Shown here: in pieces, positions 39,979-52,096 of the stretch
Layout: each line of letters starts with the position of its first letter
Numbering within the stretch: position 1 is the stretch's first letter
Assembly (NCBI RefSeq): GCF_042242105.1
Contig: NC_092033.1
Span: forward strand, 1,468,908-1,532,907
Direction: 5' to 3'
DNA length: 64,000 bases
Source of the DNA: Pempheris klunzingeri
Lineage: Eukaryota; Chordata; Actinopteri; Acropomatiformes; Pempheridae
The notes under the pieces: model-generated
Told to the model about the DNA's origin: nothing
Databases searched by the model: none
The model's input: the letters and a program-made list of their open reading frames with translations, nothing else
Position numbers and translations under genes: made by a program

Positions 39979-42801
39979 ATGGCGCAGATCAACACCTGCC
40001 TCAAACGGATCTTCACCATCTTCAACATCTTCTTCGCGGTGAGTTTTAATAACCGTTAAAAATGGCCGCCGCTCGGAATAAAAAGTGCGTAGTTTGCTGC
40101 AGGTCGGACTCTTCGGGCTTTAAATCACAACTTTCCGCACTCCTGCCGCCACTTTTATCCGTTTTTAAACCCGTAAATCTTCTCCAAACGAACAGGTGTC
40201 CCCACATTTTAGTTTTTAACCGGAAAAACAACTTTATCTGGACGCAAACTGTCCGGTAACGTCGTGACCTGAACTCCAGCAGAAGCTCCGAAAAGTGTAA
40301 ACAAACAGTTTCACTGAATTAAAACAGAGAAAGAAAAAGGTTTTAATGTGTTAAATTCACTGTAATGTTGTGTTTTAATGTTGTGAATGAGCCCAGTCAC
40401 CTGTGTTGGTGCTGTTTAAACTAAAATAAAGTTAAATGTTGACTTAGATTTAACTTTTTCTGACTTTTTAAGTTGTTTTTGAGGCCGTTATTTAGTCTTT
40501 AGTAGCTAAATAAAGTGTTTCCAGCTCCCCTGGATGTAGTTTACTAAGAATCCTGTTACATGTGCCTATTATTCTTAACTTAATTAATTGTATGGCCTTT
40601 GTTTCGCTGTGAATCACTTTGTAAATGTGTTGTAAAAGGCCCAGTTGGATTGTTAAAACTAAAACAAAGTCAAATGTTTTATTAAATTTATCTTTATTAA
40701 ATTATTAAGTTGTTTTTTTAAAGCATTTCTGTCCCATTGTGTAGTTTTACCTTGAATCATGTTGGTCATATATTTTATTATTATTATTATAAAGGCCTAT
40801 TATTATTTTTGAGGCTGCAGTTAAAATCTGAGAGGACAAAAGTGAGTAATTGAACTCAGGTTGACGTCTTTTGACTAAAAAAGTTGAGAAACCTGAGTGA
40901 CTAAATATTTGGTATTTCTTCCTGGAGAGACGATCGAAGCAGCAGCAGACAGTTTTCTGGGATGCAGCCAGGCTTTTTATTTGCTGTCGGCCTTTGTTTG
41001 AGTTTTGCTGCTTTTCTCCCTCTTCAGTAGTTGGCAGCTGTGTTTTGTTGTGCAGGAGGCTTCAGCTCTTCCTGGTGTTGGTTTACAGCGAGCAGACGAG
41101 CTCTTCTGGTTTTCCTCACCGGTGTTCACAACTGTGACGCAGATATTCACATTTCAAGTTCTGACTGTTTGTCTTCCTGCAGTGATTTTCAAGGCGTGGG
41201 CCTGTAACCTCAAGTAACCTCATTAAAACACTGCGATGAAACATTAATCTCCCTTAGAACTAAAGTCGCACTAAACCTATTATTGTTTTATGATTAACAG
41301 ATTTAATTCTTCGGCCTAAATAAGAAAACAGTTTTGCCCGAGCAGAAGCTCAAGACCCCACAAACATTCAGTCCACTATACTGATGAGGTGAAGGAACAA
41401 TGAGATGCTCTGATAATCATCAATTTCAATTGATGGAATAATTGGAAAAAAATAGAAGTAATTTTTCTGTTTTATTTGAGTTTTAGAAGCTCAAAGACAT
41501 AAAATTATCCCATAATAATAATGAGACATTTTATTTTTGGCTGCTTTTCTTGAAACTCAAAACCACAGACTTTTATTTTGGCGAGGTGAAGTGCCGCTTG
41601 TGTTGTGTGATCAATCTTTGTTTTTTGTGTGTGTGTTTCAGATTATTGGCGGCGTCGTCATCGCGCTCGCTCTGCTGTTTCAAGCCCTCACAAGCGTCAA
41701 CGGAGGAGAAGCTGTAAGTACAAATGCACTTGAAACATGAAATTCACAAGATCGAACCATAAAAACAAAAATAATAACCCGTCGATCGCCTCTTCTGCTT
41801 CCAGCTGGAGGGTCGGACCACCGGCCTCGTCGTCCTGTACATCGTGGGCTCCATTACCCTGGTGATCGCCATCTTGGGAGCCTATGGCGCCCACAAGGAG
41901 AGCAAGGTGTCCCTGATCATGGTGAGTACTGACGCAGGGGCTGCACAGGATGACGACATTTCAGAGTAAGAGCGTGCACGAGGCGAGATTATGCCCAAGA
42001 CACGCAATCTGGGGAAGTTTCATCAGTTTCAGGGAAGTGAAGTCCGTCTTTTTACCTCTGAGTCACAGGGTTACGACAAGATTTGACACTTTTGAGCCTG
42101 CTTCTGTCAATCATCTCTACAATAAATGCCATAAATAAGGACTATTTCTTTAAAACATTAATTTAGAAGGAGAAAACATCTTTTTATGACACTGGACTGG
42201 ACGTTGCTAATTGTTCTATGATACCACTGCGTATATAACGTCGGAAAAGAAAAGAAATACAGGACCAACTGTAACAGTATGTTTGGTCTGAGGGTTCTCT
42301 TATGGCTTGAACACGATGCAAAACAACAACAAAAAAACGTTTCCAGACGTCTGGTAAATTCCTGCAGCTCTAACTGAGGGGAAAACCCAACTGCTGCTTG
42401 GTCCTCACCTGTCAGATTAACCACCGTGACCACTTTGATGATCAGTAAATTGGTTTCAGACATTAAGGGGAAAACTTTGGACTCTGATTAATCAGTGATG
42501 AGAAGAATCGTTAGTCGCTGCACAAACACACCAAATATTTAAATGATTGATTAAACCTTCGGTCAGTCACTGAGATTAAGACTTGAAGACACAACAGAAA
42601 TCTGCACAATACAAATTTAAACAATGAGGAGAAATGAAGAGAAGTCGGCCATGAGAATCAATAAAGACTTCAGGTTTTAAATTCGCCGCTGGCATTTACC
42701 AACACGTCTGAGTGAATATGTTAGGGGTTTTCCACAAACAGTGTTTTAGAAAAAGAAAGTTCTGATTTGAAGTGTTGTTGTGGTGACAGTCTGTCTCTCT
42801 C

Positions 42802-42832
<31 letters not shown>

Positions 42833-45674
42833 AGTTCCTGGTGTGTATGGTGATTGGAAGTCTGCTGATGCTCCGTGCTGGTATCCCCGCCGCCACTGTC
42901 CGCCCACAGGTAAAAACAAAAACCTTGCGCTCCGCCGCAACACGAGACGATTAAACCCCCCAGTTTTGTGCTCCTGTTGAATCAGTCCATGATATTGTAA
43001 TAACTGTGTGTGTGTGTGTGTGTTTTGAAGATGGATGCCGTGTTGGAGGAGAAATTTCGTGAATTGCTGCCTCTGGACACGGCCAGAGAGGATGTGAAGA
43101 ACGTGGCCATCAGCCTGCAGACACAGGTAAGATATACAGATGTGTAATAAACACACACACGCTGGCCGCAGGGTGAAAAGGAAAGTGTGTGTGTGGTTGT
43201 TGAAAACAGGAAGCAAGAAAAACCGCTCCGACCACACGTCTGGTGCTTCATGACATTTCAGCACAGACGGAGGCAGGAAGTGGTTTTCTGCACATGGAGC
43301 TCCGTCACAAACTCTGTGAAGGGTTCCATCGATTGAACAGCCGTTAACGAGCACCAACAGTTTTTCAGCCACTTTCTTGTGTCTCCGCCTGACATGTTGG
43401 TGATTTAATTTATGTTGTGACGTTTCTGGACGTAGTTTCCTTCAAACCACGAGGTCGCGTCTGACATAAGTTTGGATTTTCTGATTCTAACCGTCTGTCG
43501 TAACCTCGTCTAAGCCTTCAGCTACGTGGCGTTCACTTCACACACGATGTGACTGCAGATAAAGTGAAACGCCGACGTGAACGAGGCGTGTCGCCGGGCA
43601 GAAATGCAAATCGAGTGCAGCAGAGAGGAAGTGAGAAATTTTACTAAAAAGTGGCGTCGTCCTCGTCAGGTCGTCGCTGCCACAACGCTGTTCCTGTTTT
43701 TAAGCTGCACTTCCTCTTCTTCTCTCAGATAAAAGCCAAGAACCAAACAAAGAGGAAACAATCAAACATGGGAGCGAAGCAGATCATTTAATTCCTTCCT
43801 TTTTTTGCCCCCTTGTTCCTGAAGAGTCTTCAAGTTTTATCATTTTAGTGCTTTTTATTATTGACCCTCTAAAGAAGCTCTTGTTTTTGGGCCTGTGTGT
43901 TAATGAGCAACTTGGACGCTACAAAGAACTTCACATCCCCTAAAAACCACTGAAATATGTCTGTGTGCGTCTTGTTGTCAGAGTTTTAATGCTAATAATG
44001 AACTATTTTGAACTAACTAACTAATTACACGGACTGTAGCTGACTGTTACCACAGTATACATGTACGTGGAAAAGAGAAAAACTGACACGAACACATGAA
44101 CCAATAAAGTTTCTTACTATCAAGCAGCTGGAACCATCACAGTTTTGGGCACGTTTGCTTCCCCCTGTTGCCGATCGATAACCTTCCTGTCGGTTTCTTC
44201 TTCTCCTCCCGTGTTTAGCTGCACTGCTGTGGTCTGTTCAGCTATGAGGACTGGGAGGGAAACATCCCCGACTCCTGCCTGTGCAACCAGGAGGAGGAGA
44301 TGGAGGGAAAGTGTCAGTCAGTCAGCTACAGAGTGAGTATGGACGCATGAACAGGAGAGCTTTTTAAAATTAAAATAAAAGAAAAAGGTACTAACATTTT
44401 TCTTCTCTTACAGAATATCATGCTGAGGAAGTCCGTCTACATCAAGGTCAGTGGAGCCAAACTTTAAAGGGTCACTGTTTTTATATCTAAATCACTGGTA
44501 GGTAGCAAGTCAGCTGAGAAAGGAGGCACCTGATCACAGTAGGTCCACTAAAAGAGCTTGTTTGATCCACTGACAGGCTCAGAGTGTTATTCTAAGTGTG
44601 TGACAGCATCATGGAAAGGATCCCTACAGAGAGAGACCTGGAAGATCCTTTTGGTTTAACCACAAACAGCACACACACCAGACTACATTCACTAAAACAG
44701 GGATTTTTTTTGAGCCTGTCAGTGGATCAAACAAGCTCTTTTAGTGGACCTACTGTGATCAGGTGCAGTTGTCCCAAAGGATCAGGTTGCAGCCCGTTTG
44801 GTGGCTGCTGGCTGAGGTGATCTACTGGACCAGTTCCAACACTTTTACTACCTACCAGTCACTCAGACACCAGGATGTGTAAAAACTACCAAAGAAGTGA
44901 AAGCAGATTGTATAAACTCCGACTGTGTGATACTGAAGTGACCTTCTCTCCCCCCTCGTCCTCAGACCTGCTTCCCCATCATCAGTCACTACGTCCTGTT
45001 GGTCACTGACATCATGATCGGCGTCGTCTTCACTCTGGCTGCTCTGGCGGTGAGCGACACTCTGCACTCCATTCAAGCCGCTGATTTATAAACGTTTCAC
45101 AATTTAAGTCTTGTTAGAAAACTGAAGGGACTCTGAGAACGCTGACACACTAGAGGGCTTTTAATTTGAAATGGAAACAGGAAGTGTTGACTAAAGTTGA
45201 GTTTCCATGACCTATAACTGTAACATGGCATGTAAAAAAACATTTTAAACACACACGTTAGATGAGGGATCTCAGACCCAAAACACAGTAAAGATATTTA
45301 AAATCACAATAATGTCAAATGAACCTTATAATTCTACAAACAACCCTCATGTATGACTCATCTAGCTACCAGCGTTAGAGACTTTCTGGCTGTCGAATTG
45401 ATGAAAACTGAGGCAAAAGTCAACAGTGGACATTTACAAGTCTTTGAAAAGTTCTCTTTTATCTCTTCTGTTGTTACTGACCTTGACTTCCTGTCCACCC
45501 TCCCTCTCTCCCTCCCTCCCTCCCTCCCTGCAGCTGCTTGGCATGACTCTGTCCTCCATCATGATCCACCAGCTGCGTCACCCCGACCAGCCCACCATCC
45601 TGATGACGGTGCCCGCCATCTTCACCACGGCTCCTCCCAAATACCAGGAGCTGCACAACCCTCCACAGTACTAG
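39979..45674 (+). CDS. tspan8: Tetraspanin, TSPAN8-like, complete 9-exon coding region
   Basis: Four-span membrane organiser expected at the plasma membrane and endosomes, partnering integrins and other tetraspanins. Exons: 39979-40038, 41642-41713, 41805-41921, 42835-42909, 43031-43126, 44219-44332, 44414-44446, 44966-45049, 45534-45674; 789 nt, 263 residues. All introns are phase 0 with GT/AG ends. Spans lie at about 11-36, 51-70, 81-100 and 200-230. The large loop has the CCG motif (Cys143, Cys144) and further cysteines at 160, 162, 172 and 191; this CCG...CxC...C...C spacing is that of TSPAN8. The start context is AAACATGG. The roughly 30-residue tail with PPKYQEL and terminal PPQY is much longer than human TSPAN8's. 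No N-glycosylation sequon is seen in the large loop. The family is certain; the orthologue assignment rests on cysteine pattern and neighbours (ptprr, rab21). Confidence 0.9.
40039..41641. other. tspan8 intron 1, no further gene
   Basis: Largest tspan8 intron. GC-rich at its start as part of the CpG region, then AT-rich. The acceptor is preceded by a short GT tract and TTTCAG. A TTATTATTATTATAAAGGCC-like piece at 40776 is simple repeat. Confidence 0.6.
42790..42832. repeat. (CT)n/(CTGT)n tract forming the exon 4 acceptor
   Basis: Pure CT and CTGT repeats run into the CTAG acceptor of tspan8 exon 4, so the polypyrimidine tract is itself a microsatellite. Confidence 0.9.
43001..43024. repeat. 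(TG)n tract next to tspan8 exon 5 acceptor
   Basis: About ten TG units precede TTTTGAAG, the acceptor of exon 5 (boundary 43031), inside a 121-bp intron. Confidence 0.9.
43729..43791 (+). other. Candidate alternative terminal exon in tspan8 intron 5
   Basis: A strong acceptor (TTCCTCTTCTTCTCTCAG ending at 43728) is followed by a phase-0 frame of 20 codons and TAA (43789-43791). A canonical AATAAA lies at 44103-44108, before exon 6. If used, exon 5 would splice to it and give a truncated tetraspanin without the CCG loop and fourth span. The peptide is basic and of no recognised family. It may be chance. Confidence 0.3.
44464..44895. mobile_element. Fold-back TTAA element filling tspan8 intron 7
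   Basis: Starts TTAAAGGGTCACTG. Bases 44526-44581 and 44711-44766 are perfect inverse complements over 56 bases with a 129-base spacer. It occupies about 430 of the 519 bases of intron 7 (44447-44965), leaving 18 bases to the upstream exon and about 70 to the downstream one. Confidence 0.9.
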
Positions 45675-47175
45675 AGGAGCGCCGGCGCCTCGCTCCCCCC
45701 CCTTTAGCTTCAGGGAGTCGAGCTGGTTATTCTTGAATTCAAGGCGGGCGGAGGACCGTGAGTCCAAAGTGCCTTACGTCACTGTGAGGAGTCCTGACTG
45801 TTGGCTCCATTGAGATCAATGGAAACTGTAACAAAAACACCACTGGGTTTGATTTTTCTAATGCAAAGCAGCTCTGCAAAGAGCTGAATCGGCGTTTTTA
45901 TGCCTTTTTTATTTTATTCTTAACGTGTGTTGATATGATTGGCCAGTGTCACAAGGGGCGGGGCTTATTAATCGCTTGCAATTTTGTCAAAATCTGATGT
46001 TTCCATCCAACCAGAGAGGAGAAAGTTGTATTTTTTTTTCCTAATCAAAATTTTGAGACGCCATCTTTTAAATTATGGCTTTTTTTCTATGGAGTTTGGT
46101 GTTAAAAATCATCTTCTGGACACACTGGAGCTGCATCAGGGTCGACTTGATAAAGAAAATCTTTTAAATAACTTTTCTTCAGTATTAAAACACCCCTAAA
46201 GTCAAGATTGTAACATAATGAATCACCAAAGCATCTTTACAGACTTTGTCCCTCGTGAGGGGAAAAAAAAAATAGTAAAAAGTGACATCTTTATGTTGAA
46301 AGACAGGATTTTAATCTCTAAAGAATTATTAATTCTCTCATGTCAACATACCTGATACCAAACTTCATAGAAAAAATTAAGAATTTAATCTCTCAATTCT
46401 GTGAAAAGTCCTACATGTTTAGAAACTTGTTGGTTTAGAACCAAACCTCATAGAAATAAGTCAGAATTTAAAGTTTTGTTTGTGATCACAGGAATAAAAT
46501 CCCGACCAACGTCCTCTCTGGTTTTTCTTTTCATTCCATGCGAACATTGTGAGCTCTGCAGAAGCACTGGAGAACAAGGAGCTGCAATATTTTACATTTT
46601 TAGTTACTTCTGACGGCAAAGAAGCTTAAACTTTTGTTACTTTCCAGCTCAGGACGGATTGATCGACTTTAATCCACCAACTGGTGTCTCTGCAGAAGCT
46701 GCTGCTCTCGTCTTTATTGTTAAAGATATATATTCTGCACATTTTGTTAGTGAATGTCAGTGAGTGTTTTCTTTAACGGTCACCACTTTACCATCATACG
46801 CTTGTCTTAAAGCAAACGCTTCATAATCCACAATTTCCTGTTGACCAGCAAAAGGAAGAAAAAGAGAAGTTGAGGCTTTTATTTTGAAAACCGAGCACTG
46901 TGTTGACAAGGCTGCAGATGCGACAAATTAAAAGCATGTACTGTTGAGCGGAGATGTGAGATTCAGAGAGATGCAATGTTTTTTTTTTAATGAAAAATGT
47001 AAATAAGGAAGAAAACAAGATGTTTGAGTGCAGAACGTCACTTTAAGCCAGTTAATGTGTGAAACCGGAAAAGGGAAATATTCTTGGCATTTTTTTTTTA
47101 AATCTCTTTGTATCTGAGCTGATGCTGTAGATCCCCAACGGCTTACATAATAAAAACCATCCACAAAACTTGTTT
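45675..47175 (+). other. tspan8: 3' UTR of tspan8-like gene
   Basis: The best poly(A) site is AATAAA at 47149-47154, followed after a short CA-rich stretch by a GT-rich element (TTGTTTGTTTGTGTTTGT). An earlier AATAAA at 46493-46498 could give a shorter transcript. The stretch has no convincing reading frame. Confidence 0.55.
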
Positions 47176-47260
47176 GTTTGTGTTTGTACTGTAGACAAAT
47201 ATTAACAGACTGTTTGAGGTTGAGGCCAAGTGATAATAATCCCTTGTTACATTTAACTTA

Positions 47261-47303
47261 TAGTCGTTGTTAGCCGTGCTAGCAGCGCAGCTAACAACGA
47301 CTA
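47261..47303. repeat. Perfect 14-bp palindromic hairpin with imperfect outer stem
   Basis: TAGTCGTTGTTAGC (47261-47274) and GCTAACAACGACTA (47290-47303) are inverse complements, loop 15. Outward, TTACATTTAA on the left faces TTAAATGTAA on the right, so the whole structure spans about 70 bases. Confidence 0.93.
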
Positions 47304-47399
47304 TTAAATGTAATAACTTTGTGATCCTCTTGAATTGTCATTCATATTTTTATTCATATCATATTTTGATGTTGAAATGACAGAATAAATTTAAATCTT

Positions 47400-47810
47400 T
47401 GTAGTAGATCACCTCAGCTGATCTGTAAGATCCTCTTTGTTTAACCAGGAACAGCGGTTACATCGCTCTCTTCAAAGCCACCAGACTCCATTGACAAAAA
47501 CAGTCATTTTAACTCAAATCAAAGGCAGCGGTGGACCTGCAACTCCTGTGCTCTTGTGTTATTGTGTGTTGCACAAATATTGTGTTGGATCCACACTAAA
47601 ACATCAGAGTCACACAGTAACACAAACTGCCTAACTGATCAGCAGCAGCAGACCAGCAAGTCCAGTGTTCTGTTCTCTAAAATCCCTGTTTTAGTGAATG
47701 TAGTCTGGTGTGTGTGCTATTTCCTGTTAAACCAAAAGGATCTTCCAGGTCTCTCTCTGTAGGGATCCTTTCCATGATGCTGTCACACACTTAGAATAAC
47801 ACTTATGCTG
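47400..47810. mobile_element. Fold-back TTAA element copy, reverse orientation
   Basis: GTAGATCACCTCAGCTGATC, GCCACCAGACTCCATTGACA, TGTGTTGGATCCACACTAA, then reversed GAAGATCC..GTAGGGATCCTTTCCATGAT and a cut-off TTAGAATAACACT. Lies just past the tspan8 3' UTR. Confidence 0.75.
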
Positions 47811-50800
47811 TGTGTAAACATTATATTATTATTAAACACAAGACACAGATTTAGAAATGCCTTAAAATCATCCCACAAGTATGAGAAAATATAGAATATC
47901 ACCAGAGCTCATTTCTGCATCGTTAAAAGTTGAAGTGCATGAAAAAAGCGCATGAAATAACGACAATGTGTCCGACACGTCCATGCGTTGTGTAAATGGT
48001 TATAATTGTTCTATTATCGTTACAAAAACACTTTGACACGAGCACTTTAAAAAATTACATTTCCAAAAAGTGCGCTGATTTTTTTTTTTTGTTTGTTTCC
48101 TTTTCAACCACATTTGTTGTTGTTGTTGTTGTTGTTCCCCCCCCAAACAGAACAGGACACACAGCGCTAGTTTTCTCTTCTTCTATGTGCGTAGATTTTC
48201 CCAAAAGGCAGATAAAACATCCTGTACGGTTGTTTTCTTTTCCGGTGAGCGTGGAGGAGATTAATGGAGCTACAGATCTCCATCACCGCCGCAGGAATAC
48301 AACTTATTAAATAACCACTGTTCCGGTTTTTATTCACCATTTGTTTTAAAAGAAAAAACAAACAAAGCCTTTTACAGAAATCAAACATGCACGGTATCGT
48401 TTCTCTGTCCAGGAGAGTGTGTGTGTTTGTCTGTGTGTAGTTATGAGGACCTGTGTTGTTCCACCTGCATTGTGAGGACATTTTGTCTGGTCCTCACAGC
48501 TTCAAAGGGCCGTCTGAGAATTAAAACTTCCTTATTAGGTTAAAGTTAGGTACGGTTATGGTTAGCATTTAGTTGTGATGGTAAAGGTTGAGATAAGGGG
48601 AGTGTCCTCATAACTATATAAAGACATGAATGTGTGTGTGTGTGTAGAGGAGGAGGAGGAGGATGAAGGAGCAGCTGCACAATATCCAAAAATAATCGTT
48701 TAATTATACAGTTATGTGATAGAGCTGAAACCGTTCCGTCAATTAATCAATTAAAAAGAAAATTAATTGACAATTAAAAGTCAAAACTTTTGTTTCCATC
48801 ATGTGAAAATGTGAAGATTTGCTTTTTTTGTGTTTCATTTCTCTGTAAATCAAATATTTTTGAAGGTTTTTGGGGACAAAACAACCAATTTTGAAGAGTT
48901 TGTCACTAAATTCACTTTGTAAACTAAACAATTAATGGATTAAATAAATGAAACCTGATTTTATTGATTATTTCAGCCGTCAAACTGCTAAACTGACACG
49001 TTTTAATCATCGTACATTTTATTTTTCAAAATAAACTTACATGTTTGTTAAAATATTATTAAATTTAAATACATAAATTAACAACAAATATCAAAGTGTA
49101 GTTTAACGTACAGACTGGAAATCTAAATGAACAGAAACAGCTTCAGAAAATCAACAGAGATTTAATTTGATAAATTATTCGACGATCGATCAGGAAAAAC
49201 ATTTTATGACTTTTCATCAATTAAAATGAAAAGAAAAGTGAAATTTTGATCAAAATTTAAAAAGAAAAAAACACATTTTGTTTCCAGCACTGACGTGTTT
49301 GAGATTTGCTGTTAATTTATTCTTTTTAATCTCTAAATTAGATTTTATTCTGACGTTTACGGACCAAAACCCTGCAGAGAAAATTAAACAAACGTTTTCT
49401 GACATCTTGTTTGAGATCAATAACATAAAGACAGAAAAACAAGTGTTTAACTGGATCAACGTTTTTATATTTGTTGCTTTTTATTTCTACTTTTACAAAC
49501 TGAACTTTACACATTTATTTTTAATTTCTTGCTTAATTTTTCAGTTTTGTTTTTAATTTCCTTTAATTTTATCTCTTCTTCTTTAAATTTTTAATTGATT
49601 TGACCAGGAAACACATGAAGCTTCTCACAAACTTGTTAATTTTCAGGCTTTATAATCACTTTTAACTTTGTGTTCAGTGTTTCTTCAAAGTCAGATTTAA
49701 TGATTTGAGTATCAGATCGGAATAAAGGACGAGTTCGGCCTTTTTTCACATGTATGACGGCATATTGGGGCTGATTACTGAGCTGCCGGACGGGTAATAA
49801 ATAATAAAATTTAAAATAAATCGTGGATATTCTCTGTGATTACAGTAGTAAATTTACATGACAAGAAAAAACTCAGGGAATCTCTGAAAATAAACATTTA
49901 TGAGAAAAAAACTGAATGTTGGTGGTTTAAGTCATAAATTTGTAAGAAAAATAATATTCTCAGATTATAAAGTCACAAATTAAAACCTCAGATTTTTACA
50001 AAGTTTTGATAAAACAGAAGTAAAAAAGTTTTTTCTTGTTGCTTAATGTGATTATTTAGTATATTTGGATGAATTTGTCCGCTGTGAGCAGAATATAATC
50101 TAATTTATGACTTTATAATCCCAGAAAATCCCACTTCGTCACCACGGAGCACGTGAACAGCATGGAAACAATTCACTGTCCACTTACTGGCTTTTCTGGG
50201 GCTTTTAACACCATCTAATGGTCTTCCTCCACCAATAAAAACGAACTCCAACCCCCGAGGAAGACCATGAAATGTGTCTGAAAGCTCAGGGAAAAAGTAA
50301 CAGGTGAGACTTTTTCTGTTTTTCTCAGGTGTGTTTTCAAACATTTTACATGTACAAACATATAAATCTAATTAAAACAGGAGCTGATCAACAGAGACCG
50401 AAACAAATATTGATATCTGAGAGTGACAGATTATGATCACAGGTGTTTTTGTCCAGCAGGTGGAGCCGCTGGGCCTCGAGCGGTCGGCCTGCTGCTCCTC
50501 TGGGTTTGGAAACAGGAAACATGTTTATATTTTTAGATAAATACGATGGTTGATGGAGGTTTGTACAGTGTGTGTTTGTATTTCTGGATGCATGTTTTAT
50601 CCCCCCTCAAAAACAAAAACCAACAAAGAAAAACAAAATAAATCTCTGCTGAAGTCTGAGCCGCCATTTTGTGTCCTAAAATCAACCGTTTAATTTATGT
50701 TTAGTAAGAAACACACACAAACAGCTGCAGTGGCCTTCAATGTTTCTTTGGGGTAGTTTTTAGTTTTAGTAAAAAAATTATAGCAGTCAAAGTGCTGAAA

Positions 50801-50860
50801 ATGTGATTCTTCTGTCTAATTTACTCACTGAAAGCACGCCGGTTTTAATCATAAGATGCT
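47811..50860. other. AT-rich intergenic DNA between the convergent 3' ends of tspan8 and rab21
   Basis: Contains (TTG)n at about 48115-48136, a fish repeat piece with GTGAGGACATTTTGTCTGGT near 48470, the MITE copy at 48720-48985 and a long AT-rich part (48990-50100). The AGGAAGACCATGAAATGTGT motif at 50260 may be a transposon end. No exon recognised. Confidence 0.5.
48720..48985. mobile_element. CTGCAAC/AATCG-type MITE, second copy
   Basis: GAGCTGAAACCGTTCCGTCA..ATTAATCAATTAA at the left and TGATTATTTCAGCCGTC at the right mirror the ends of the copy at 23312-23590. Strongly diverged. Confidence 0.5.
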
Positions 50861-51045
50861 TTTATTTTGGCGGGAACAATGATTAAACCATTTTAAATAT
50901 GATTTCCCATGCTCCTTAGCAGCAGAGGCGGCGCTGAGTGAACACAGCAAAAAACACTTGGGGTTATTTGGGGGTTTTAGAGCGGACCGACGGGACGACA
51001 GAGACACTCGTAAATGTGTGAACATCATGTCTGCAAGCACGTCTG

Positions 51046-51093
<48 letters not shown>
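50861..51093 (-). other. rab21: Proximal 3' UTR of rab21
   Basis: The stop codon TAA (51096-51094) is followed immediately by a CA/GT microsatellite on the UTR side (51050-51093), then about 180 bases to an AATAAA read on the minus strand at 50861-50866. Further hexamers lie downstream, so longer isoforms are possible. Confidence 0.45.
51050..51093. repeat. (GT)22 microsatellite directly after the rab21 stop codon
   Basis: Ends at the base next to the stop codon (51094-51096) and so forms the first 44 bases of the rab21 3' UTR, read as (AC)n on the transcript. Confidence 0.95.
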
Positions 51094-51096
<3 letters not shown>

Positions 51097-52053
51097 GCCA
51101 GAGGAGCAGCATCCTCCGGCGGGCGTGGCCTGTGGTTCGTCGTCGACAATCTGTACGCCCCGCCTACTCGATGCTGATTGGCTGGCTCCGTTGCCCTTCA
51201 ACCTCTCCTCAGCCTGAGCCGTTTCCATCATCCCTGCAGACGGAGAAGAACAGAACCAAACCTCATTCAAAAAACAGCACAAATAACAGGCTTCTAAAAC
51301 AAAGACCTCAGCCAGCAGACACCAAACGGGCTGCAATGGCTGCAACCTGATCCTTTGGGACAACTGATCACAGTAGGTCCACTAAAAGAGCTTGTTTGAT
51401 CCACTGACAGGCTCAGATTGTTATTCTAAGTGTGTGACAGCATCATGGAAAGGATCCCTACAGAGAGAGACCTGGAAGATCCTTTTGGTTTAACCACAAA
51501 CAGCACACACACCAGACTACATTCACTAAAACAGGGATTTTAGAGAACAGGACACAGGAGCTGCTGCCTCCATCAGTTAGTCTGTTTGTGTTTTCAGTAG
51601 TTAAATTTTAAACTTTTGAGCCCAAACAACAACATGTAACCTCCCACAGAAGTTATGTTTCAGCTAATTCAACCAGTTCATCACCACCCCAATTTAAATA
51701 ATATAATAAATACACATTAAAAAAAATATACACTTGGATTATTAACAATACATACAGGGCTTCTTTTAAAAGAAGACAAATAATATAGAGCCTTAAAATA
51801 AGATCAGTGAATAAATCAATAATTATTCTTCTGGTGGCGTCTCTCTGTGAAAACATAACGACATTAACTTGAAGTTGTAGAAAATGTCCGACAGTCTGTT
51901 TCTTACTTTTACAGAGATCCAGGAAGAGCTCCTCGATGCCTTTATTTAACTTGGCTGACGTGTGGTAGTGTCTGGCTCCCACCGACTCTGCATAACTGCA
52001 CAGAAACAGACAGAAAGGACGGCTACTGAGCACGCTCAGAACAACGAGATGTC

Positions 52054-52096
<43 letters not shown>

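Noticed and set aside
42746..43372. 208-codon open frame on the minus strand across tspan8 exons 4 and 5
   Set aside because: Antisense shadow of real tspan8 exons and CA/CT repeats; low-complexity ends.
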